From positions 31,075,438-31,139,437 of the forward strand of contig JAGTTD010000001.1 of assembly GCA_018398585.1 (NCBI GenBank): DNA of 64,000 bases, read 5' to 3'. Positions 56,371-64,000 of the stretch are shown here, piece by piece. The position numbers and the translations under genes were made by a program. The notes beneath the pieces were generated by a model. That model did no database searches. It had not been told where the DNA came from and saw nothing but the letters and a program-made list of their open reading frames with translations. Every line of letters starts with the position of its first letter. Position 1 is the stretch's first letter. This stretch comes from Simmondsia chinensis (taxonomy: Eukaryota > Streptophyta > Magnoliopsida > Caryophyllales > Simmondsiaceae).

Positions 56371-59015
56371 AAAGTAATTAGTGGTGCATGACCAATCATA
56401 CACCGTGTATGATTGGTTTTAATAGCGTGAAATCAACTTGTATAGGTGTGTTTCAAGTAATTAGTGGTGCATGATCAATCATACACTGTGTATGATAGAT
56501 TTTAATGGTGTAAAATCAACTTGTGTAGGTGTGTTTTAAGTAATTAGTGGTGTATGACCAATCATACACCATGTATGATAGGTTTTAATGGTGTGAACTC
56601 AACTTGTCCAGGTGTGTTTCAAGTAATTAGTGGTGTATGATAAATCATACACCGTGTATGATAGGTTTTAATGGTGTAAATTCAACTTGTATTGGTGTGT
56701 TTCAAGTAATTAGAAGTGTATGATCAATCATACACCGTGTATGATAGGTTTCAATGGTGTAAAATCAACTTGTATAGGTGTGTCTTAAGTAATTAGTGGT
56801 GTATGACCAATCATACACCATATATGATAGGTTTTAATGGTGTGAAATCAACTTGTATAGGTGTGTTTTAAGTAATTAGTGATGTATGATAAATCATACA
56901 CTGTATATGATAGGTTTTAATGGTTTGAAATCAACTTATATAGATGTGTTTCAAGTAATTAGTGATGTGTGATCAATCACACACCGTGTATGATTGGCCT
57001 TAATGGTGTGAAATCAACTTGAATAAGTGTGTTTCAAGTAATTAGTGGTGTATGGTCAATCATACACCATGTATGATTGGTTTTAATGGTGTGGAATCAA
57101 TTCGTATAGGTGTGTTTCAAGTAATCAGTGGTGTATGATCAATCATACACTGTGTATAATAGGTTTTAGTGCTGTGAAATCAACTTGCATAGGTGTGTTT
57201 CAAGTAATTAGTGGTGTACGATTAATCATACACCATGTATAATAGGCTTTAATGGTGTAAAATCATCTTGTCTAGGTGTGTTCAAAGAAATTAGTGGTGT
57301 ATGATCAATCATACATAGTGTGTGATAGGTTTTAATGGTGTAAAATCAACTTGTATTGGTGTGTTTCAAGTAATAAGTGGTGTATGATCAATCATATACC
57401 GTGTATGATAGGTTTTAATTGTGTAAAATCGACTTGTATAGGTGTGTTTCAAGTAATTAGTGGCGTATGATCAATCATACACTGTGTATGATTGGTTTTG
57501 ATGGTGTGAAATCAACTTGTATAGGTGTGTTTCAAGTAATTAAAGGTGTATGATCAATCATACACCATGTATGATTGGTTTTAATGGTGTGAAATCAACT
57601 TGTATAGGCGTGTTTCAAGTAATTAGTGGTGTATAACCAATCATACACCATGTGTGACAGGTTTTAATGGTGTCAAATCAACTTGTATATTTCAAGTAAT
57701 TAGTGGTGCATGATCAATCATACACAGTGTATGATTGGTTATAATGATGTAAAATCAACTTGTATAGGTGTGCTTCAAGTAATTAGTGGTATATGATCAA
57801 TCATACACCATGTATGATAGGCTTTAATGGTGTAAAATCAACTTGTATTGGCATGTTTCAAGTAATTAGTGGTGTATGATCAATCGTACACCGTGTATGA
57901 TAGATTTTAATGGTGTGAACTCAACTTGTATAGGTGTGTTTCAAGTAATTAGTGGTGCATGATCAATCATACACCGTGTATGATAGGTTTTAATGGTGTG
58001 AAATCAACTTGTATAGGCTTGTTTCAAGTAATTAGTGGTGTATGACCAATCATACACCGTGTATGATAGGTTTTAATGGTGTGAAATCAACTTGTATGTT
58101 TCAAGTAATTAGAGGTGTATGATTAGTTTTAATGGTGGTGTATGATTGGTTTTAATGGTGTAAAATCAACTTGTATAGGTGTACTTCATGTAATTAGTGG
58201 TAAATGATCAATCACACACCATATATGATAGGCTTTAATGGTGTAAAATCAACTTGTATAGGCATGTTTCAAGTAATTAGTGGTGTATGATCAATCATAC
58301 ACCGTGTATGATAGGTTTTCATGGTGTGAATTCAACTTGTATAGGTGTGTTTCAAGTAATTAGTGGTGTATGATCAATCATACACCGTATACCATGTATG
58401 ATAGGTTTTAATGGGGTAAAATCAACTTGTATTGATGTGTTTCAAGTAATTAGTGGTGTATGACCAATCATAAACCGTGTATGATAGGTTTTAATGCTGT
58501 AAAATCAACTTGTATTGGTGTGTTTCAAGTAATTAGTGACGTGTGATCAATCATACATTTTGTATAATTGGATTTAATGGTGTGAAATCAACTTGTATTG
58601 GTGTGTTTCAATTAATTAGTGGTGTATGATCAATCATACACTGTGTATGATTGGATTTAATGGTGTGAAATCAACTTGCATAGTTGTGTTTCTTGTAATT
58701 AATGGTGTATGATCAATCATACACCGTATATAATAGATTTTAATGTTGTAAAATCAACTTGTATAGGTGTGGTTCAAGTAATTAGTTGTATATGATCAAT
58801 CATACACCATGTATGATAGGTTTTAATGGTGTAAAATTAACTTGCAGAGGTGTGTTTCAAGTAATTAGTGGTGTATGATCAGTCATACATTGTGTATGAT
58901 AGGTTTTAATGCTATGAAATCAACTTGTATAGGTGTGTTTCAAGTAATTAGTGGTGTATGATCAATCATACACTGTGTATGAATTGTTTTAATGGTGTGA
59001 AATCAACTTGTACTG
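56371..59015. repeat. 83-bp satellite, about 32 units
   Basis: Units start at, for example, 56371, 56454, 56537 and 56620, a period of exactly 83 bp. A unit contains CAAGTAATTAGTGGTG, then GTGTATGATCAATCATACAC, GTGTATGATAGG and ATCAACTTGTATAGGTGTG. Each unit has GTGTATGAT and its exact complement ATCATACAC two bases apart, then GTGTATGAT again. Units are about 85-95% alike by eye. A few are shorter (near 57691 and 58095-58140) or hold small insertions (58388). The array lies inside CACTA-2, between the TNP2 remnant and the leader. Confidence 0.95.
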
Positions 59016-61026
59016 ATAAAGACATCAAGATATGCCAATTAAACCATATAAACATAAAAATCAATAGCATCACCAGCCAAGGAGAAACTTAATATGTCGA
59101 GATCTACTTAGACAATTGATAGATGCACGTGTACGATTTAAGCCAAGCTCGTTCACAAATGTTGGTAATAACGTTCACATGAAAATTCCATAACCAGTTC
59201 ATTTTACTTCAAATAATGGTAAAAGTTAGTGAAAAGGCAATTTACTAGAGAATTTTACTCAAAATCGGGTTTGACCATAAACATTAACCCAGAGCTCTAA
59301 TTTCCAACATGAATTACTAAAAAGTTGATTTTACCTAAATTTTGTAACTTTTTTCATCGTCCCACCACTTTGGACCTTACAATGTAACTTGAAATAGGCA
59401 TTGTTATTAAAATAGGCAATGTATATGGACCATTAGTATTAATAACCCTTTTAATAAGGGTGGAAAAAATAGGCATTTCCTCTAAGTCTTTTCCATCAAT
59501 ATTAATTGGCAAATTGCTATTTAGGTATAAGTATAGAATAATACACTGATGGAACTACATAAAAGATTTAATAGGTGTACTATATTTAAAAATTAATTGA
59601 GGCAAATCAACAAACACCTTATAGGCACTATCTAGGAGTCATGAATGTGTGAAAATCATCAAGATATACTAACTAACTCATAAAGACATCACAATGATAC
59701 ACTGATGGAACTACATAAAAGATTTAATAGGTGTACTATATTAAAAAATTCATTGAGGCAAATCAATAAACACCTTTTAATGATCAAATATAAGCTTAAT
59801 ATTAAAAGTTAGGGCTTAATATACAACCACAATAACAGCAACAGTCCTAGTGCCTAAAAGTTAGGGCTTAGTATATTATACGAAAATGTAGAAAAACACA
59901 TTAAAATCTAAATTATTTGAGTTTTGACATTGAAACTAACCTTTTAATGAGAGAAAGGACTTAGGTGGAGAGCACCGAAGGCTGGACTGATGAGCCTCCT
60001 GCAGTGGTTGGACGGTGGCGGAGTGCGGTGGTTGTCGTCGAAGTCGGAGAGACAAGTCGTCGCTCTAGGAGTCAGGAAAATATTGTACCTAATCAATGCA
60101 TCAAAATTTAAATTCCTAACAAAATTAAATGACATAATCAATTATGATGACAAGAAGATTAATAGAGAGAGACTTAGGAGATGGACAAGATCAACTTGGC
60201 TAACAACATAATGCATATCTTGCTCACTATATACATAGTATAAAACTACTTATTCTTATTTTGATGTATTCTTTTTTTCTTTTTTTTGTTTTTTTGATAA
60301 TTGTTGGTAAACCTAGAGCTATAGGAGGGGTCCTGAAAGAAACAAAAACAACAAAAATCAAATATAAAGTAAACAAACATAACTTAAAAACAAACAAAAG
60401 AAAGCTACATCCAAAGACTAACAAGGCAAAGTAAACAACGGTAGAGATGCAGAGCAGCACAGCGGCGGAGGCTTTCATGTACAAAATACCCAGGCGAAGC
60501 ACAACAAGCTCAAAATCATCACTTTGATTCGCGTAGCCTACCACACAAACGTTTTAATGTATACAAGCACTATATTATTTTTTTCAATAACTTTTCCTGT
60601 CAAAATGATACTTTGAAATATAAGCCAATAAAGTCTTGGTTTAGTGACAAAACTGTATCCAAATTTGAGAATACATATAAGAGGTCATAAGTTTAAGTTC
60701 CATTACTATAAACCCCACTTTACAATCGATAATGTCATTTAGAAATGAGTTTAGGGTTAACTCTAAAGTTTGAACTAAAACAACAGAGAACTAAAATGAC
60801 AAAATCCTATCATTATAAAACCCTACTCAAACAACAGAGAACTAAATTGACAAAATTCTAATGTCAATAGCAACATCAACAACCATGCATATGTAATCAC
60901 ACAATATCAACAGCAAAAGCAATGTCAAAATTAATGTGTCTTTAAACTAAAAAACCCTAACATATAAGAAATCAGGAACTCAACAAGAAATTTCAACATA
61001 TTAATGTTCGATTTATGTGATTTACC
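59016..61026 (-). other. CACTA-2 5' non-coding part
   Basis: AT-rich, with no TNP2 coding homology. It holds the direct repeats at 59541/59697 and a possible SINE tail at 59830-59860 (minus strand, AGGCACTAGGACTGTTG). Short frames at 59944-60211 and 60227-60544 show no domain. It is probably leader intron of the TNP2 gene. Confidence 0.5.
59541..59775. repeat. Pair of ~80-bp direct repeats
   Basis: 59541-59620 and 59697-59775 share ATACACTGATGGAACTACAT, AAAGATTTAATAGGTGTACT and GAGGCAAATCAA. They are 156 bp apart and nearly identical, with about four differences. Confidence 0.88.
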
Positions 61027-61330
61027 TTGAAGAACCTCGAATCCAGTGGGTGAGCAGAACAGTTGTCGGTGAGGAACAATTTCGCACTAGCAGAGAGAGA
61101 GAGAGAGGACCACTGGAGCAAGAGACGTAAGCAAAGAGAGACGTAAGCAGAGAGGCGGGGTGTTAGGGCTTTCGAGAGAGAGAGATAAGCAGAGAGAGAC
61201 GAGCAGAGATAGGGCTGAGGCGGGGTTAGGGTTGACAAAGAGAAATGAGTAGAGGCGGGAGATGAGGAGAGAGAGAGGCGGGATGTTGGCTTTTGCTTTT
61301 TACTGATTTTGTTTTGAATTACAAGCTGGT
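61027..61330 (-). other. CACTA-2 leader exon with CT repeats
   Basis: On the minus strand it is rich in CTCTCTCT words (61090-61280). It ends in CTTCAAG followed by GTAAATC at about 61026, a good splice donor. It is analogous to 19445-19622 of CACTA-1. Confidence 0.5.
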
Positions 61331-61598
61331 TTTTTAACATAATTATTTTTCTTTGAGTAATATAAACTAAATTTATATTTGAGTATGTAAAGCGAATAAT
61401 TATCGAGTATAATTGAAACCAGTCAAGTTAATAATGCAACACCGAGTTGATTATTAAACTAATTAACTCATACTCATTTATAAACCAAGTTTTAATTGAT
61501 ACTCTAACTCAAACTAGGATATACACAGGGGAGAGGACAATTAAAAGTAAAAAGAACATCTAAAATTAAGGGGATAGATACTTTAAGAGTATGGGATA
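61331..61598. other. AT-rich spacer within CACTA-2
   Basis: No coding or element signature is recognised. It could be transposon 5' sequence or another decayed insertion. Confidence 0.4.
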
Positions 61599-61750
61599 AG
61601 CAACGTTCCCAGTGCCACAAGGGCTCCCGCCTAAGTAGGGTATGAGGGCATAGATGTACGCAATATTTCCCCTGCAGTGTGCTACTCTGAAAAAAGGTTG
61701 GTTCCGAGTACACCCAACCTGAGGGGTGAGGAGTTCCCAGGAGGACTTCC
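61599..61750 (-). mobile_element. SINE with remnant 5S head
   Basis: The minus strand starts GGAAGTCCTCCTGGGAACTC at 61750, which is the 3' end of 5S rRNA. It continues with CTCAGGTTGGGTG, GCGTACATC, GGCGGGAGCCCTTGTGGCAC and TGGGAACGTTG. The 5S to SINE-body junction is in the same place as in the copy at 21446. The target duplication is not clear. Confidence 0.8.
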
Positions 61751-61959
61751 ATGACAAGTGATATTTCCCATGATAATTGCTAGACCATTTACGATGGTTT
61801 TTATTATCTATCTTGACGAGTCAGCGGAAATAAGCAAATTATGTTGTTGTATTTAGTTGTTTCATGAAATTTATGAACCAAATAATTATTACACCATATC
61901 TAAATATACTAATATTTAATTTACCTAAAAATTTAAAACGCAATATGATTGGTTGCCTT

Positions 61960-62232
61960 GTGAATAAAACAAAATTTTTTAGACTTTATGAAATGGTTTT
62001 GTAAAACGGTTGCATATGACTAAGCTTATGCAACCGTTTTAAAAGCGCCGCATAAAATGGTCAAAATCACTGCATAATGGGGGACTAATACAATGGTTTA
62101 TAAATTGTAGCATAAACCGCCGCATATCTATTATGTAATGCAACAGTTTTGTAAACGTTGTAAAACCGCTGCATAAAATATCTTTATGCAACGGTTTCAG
62201 AACCGCTGCTTATGTCCAATTATGTAGCAGTG
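61960..62232. repeat. CACTA-2 right terminus and subterminal repeats
   Basis: Repeats of GCAACGGTTTT-type and AACCGCTGCATAA-type words occur in both orientations. The end is TATGTAGCAGTG at 62232, the complement of CACTGCTACATA. The first four terminal bases are CACT, as expected for the superfamily. Confidence 0.78.
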
Positions 62233-63180
62233 TATGTATAACATGTGGAAGAGATATCTCTTGTAAGTGCCATGAAATTGTGTATAACACGTGGAAGAGA
62301 TGAAAGAACTTGTGGCCAGGGGTGAAACCTATCAATTCTCAAGAGGTTTCTAACTTGTGAATGAGGTTCACCTTAAGAATCTACAATAGTGGCTGAACCT
62401 ATATACGAGCAGACATAATGAATAGCTCATAGGAAATGATTAAGATAGTGAGCCCATAGGGAATGAGTATCAATGAGCAAAGATACTACTAGTCTTATCA
62501 TACACCGAGTAAGAAGATTTACTCATTTGCTTCATCATGATCAAAGACGAAACTCATGACTAGTTTATTCATCTAGTAGCATGACGCACACATGATTTAG
62601 TCCAACTATCACCACTAGTATTACTCCAAGCAGTTTCATTTCTATCCCACCAAAATCCTCTAAGGCGAGTTCTTATTGTAAGTATTGTAAGATCACAAAG
62701 CATAGTGACTGTCATCTTTCCCCAATATAACCCATTTGAAATACCTAGAACTTGTTACTAAATCCAAATCCCACATGGCTATTTTCTTCGAGTTCATAAA
62801 AACCGTTGTGAATTCATGTGCCAACCTATATGCTTCCCTCCATATTATGTGAGGAACCTATTTCGCTAATGAACCTTCGCATATCCTAGCATAACATAAT
62901 AATTCCAAACTTAATACACTTATTTACTATTCTCAAACGCATTGTTTCTCATTAATGATCTTAATCTCTATTTGTCATTGCTTAGACTTGAATTCCAAAA
63001 CCTTAAGCTTGGTTCCCTTCTTGTTATCGAGGAATTCAATTGGGGATTAAATACTAAAATCAAAGTCCTGATAATTACAATCTGAACAGAATTATCCAAA
63101 AAAGAAACCTTTATCTACTTTTCTAATGGTGCCCTTATTATAGGGTAAAAGAGTAAGTTTAGATCCTAAAAGACAACATT
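62233..63180. other. Unassigned sequence right of CACTA-2
   Basis: No open frame or known element was recognised. A short direct repeat, GTGTATAACACGTGGAAGAG-like, occurs at about 62234 and 62280. A possible CopL origin of the right part is suggested only by the fragment that follows. Confidence 0.35.
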
Positions 63181-63345
63181 ATAATAGGAAAAGAATACCA
63201 AGACCGAGAAGCCTTCGATGCAATTACCTCGAAAATACCTAGAGTGTGGGCTTAGAAAATATTAAACTTAAGAGAAAAAATTTTCAAAGGAAATTTTCTT
63301 TCTAATTAGATCTCTAAAAGTCAATATTTTCAGGAACCTTTTATT
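63181..63345 (-). repeat. CopL LTR fragment
   Basis: It matches the copy b LTR at about 28470-28645: AAGACCGAGAAGCCTTCGAT versus CCCCGAGACCTTCTACGC, ATTACCTCGAAAATACC versus ATGACCTCGAACTGCCC, and AAATTTTCTTTCTAATTAG. Divergence is high. It is oriented like copy b. Confidence 0.65.
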
Positions 63346-64000
63346 TTAAAGGGAAAATATAGTGAGACCCCCTGAACGTTGCAATTAATCACGACACATA
63401 CACACTTTTAATTTATAAAATAGCCCCCTAAACTTTATTATTACACACACCTCACCCCTCGAACAATGTTATTAAACATAACACACCACTTAGACATTCA
63501 TAAATTTAAAAACAAAAGAGTATGAAATCAAAAAATTTGAATGAAGTATGAAAAATATTTTTTTGGAAAAAGTATTAAAAAAAATATAATAATAATTGTA
63601 AATTTTATATTTCAATGTTTTTCAAAAAATATTTTTTTTTGGTATATATGTTCAAATTCTTAATTTCGTATATTTGTTTTGTTTTAAATTTTTAATCTCA
63701 TTTTAGAACTTATTTTTTTTTTTAAATTATAATATTTTCTCTTATAGTATTTTTTTAATGAAAAATTAAAAAAATATTTTATTATCTTCTAAATTTATAA
63801 TGTTTTTACTCTATTAATTAAGACAATTATTTTTTGTAAATATAAAAAAATCCTCTTTTCTTTTATTTAGAAATGTAAACCTCATATATTTCGACCAAAA
63901 ACATAATTTGCTATCTTTTGTATAAAACTAAAAACCTATCATTTTTAATTTGATACAAAGCTCTTACCTTTTGTTAAAATACATAAGTTCCTATATTTAT
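63346..64000. other. AT-rich end region without genes
   Basis: 63346-63510 begins GGGAAAATATAGTGAGACCC and contains TAGCCCCCTAAACTTTA, reminiscent of small terminal-repeat transposons, but no pair of ends is visible. 63520-64000 is about 80% A+T with long A and T runs, and no frame of interest. Confidence 0.4.

Larger units (their letters stand above)
46537..62232 (-). mobile_element. CACTA-2: large decayed En/Spm-type transposon with nested insertions
   Basis: The right end reads, on the minus strand, CACTGCTACATAATTGG, a CACTA-type terminus, followed by subterminal repeats with GCAACGGTTTT (61960-62225). From right to left come a CT-rich leader (61030-61300), an 83-bp satellite, a broken TNP2 gene (54220-56370) and the second gene in two parts (53512-53985 and 46774-49472), with 4 kb of other elements between them. 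No left terminal repeat is visible. Sequence passes directly into Gyp2 at about 46536. That the right and left parts are one element is inferred from gene order and strand. Confidence 0.75.

Noticed and set aside
56371..59015. Regular palindromic repeats suggested a CRISPR array.
   Set aside because: The units are contiguous 83-bp tandem copies without unique spacers, in a plant transposon, and no cas genes are present. It is a satellite.
60993..61340. 115-codon minus-strand frame rich in Ser and Leu.
   Set aside because: It is the CT-rich leader exon of CACTA-2. It has a splice donor, not a coding signature.

Overview
The window looks like a stretch of transposon-dense, probably pericentromeric or intergenic, nuclear DNA from a flowering plant, most likely a eudicot. 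Evidence: plant Ty3/gypsy and Ty1/copia retrotransposons primed by initiator tRNA-Met, plant-specific CACTA (En/Spm) transposons with DUF4218/DUF4216 TNP2-type and Transposase_24-type genes, and plant SINEs ending in a GGCACTGGG motif with a TTG-repeat tail. I found no intact host gene, no tRNA and no functional rRNA gene. Almost every base that can be assigned belongs to a mobile element, and all element genes are broken.

Layout, left half. Positions 1-4471 are the 5' two thirds of a minus-strand gypsy element (Gyp1), inserted in the 3' LTR of a minus-strand copia element (Cop1, 4472-21353). Cop1 is split by three later insertions: a truncated SINE (6231-6344, 16-bp target duplication), a complete non-autonomous LTR element (7326-12218, target duplication TAACA) and a CACTA element (CACTA-1, 13760-20120). 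Cop1 itself sits in a decayed long-LTR copia family (CopL). From 21354 to 42150 the window is mostly CopL copies: fragment d (21354-22676, +), copy a (22995-27938, -), copy b (27939-34588, -) and copy c (35500-42150, +). Two further SINEs lie at 21446 and 22861. The first has a 5S-rRNA-derived head.

Layout, right half. A 49-bp tandem array (42170-42412) and a copia-type LTR piece precede a plus-strand gypsy element (Gyp2, about 42948-46536). Gyp2 runs straight into a large broken CACTA element (CACTA-2, about 46537-62232, -). CACTA-2 has a 4-kb nest inside its second gene (49473-53511): a solo LTR of the Gyp1 family with target duplication CATAA, a rearranged copia pol, and two LTR remnants. 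Its TNP2 gene lost the N-terminal half and abuts a 2.6-kb satellite of 83-bp units. The last 1.8 kb holds a CopL LTR scrap and AT-rich DNA.

Themes. (1) The gypsy-type LTRs (Gyp1, its solo LTR, Gyp2 and the non-autonomous element) all carry an inverted repeat at the U5 end next to the primer-binding site, and three of their ORFs begin with a TRSGA-type motif, so the non-autonomous element probably uses gypsy machinery. (2) That element carries one uninterrupted frame of about 840 codons with no recognisable RT or integrase. (3) Inactivation is largely by C:G to T:A changes: Asp to Asn at protease and RT catalytic sites, Cys to Tyr in zinc knuckles, Gln or Trp to stop. This fits decay of methylated, silenced DNA. 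Family names Gyp1, Cop1, CopL and so on are labels used only here.
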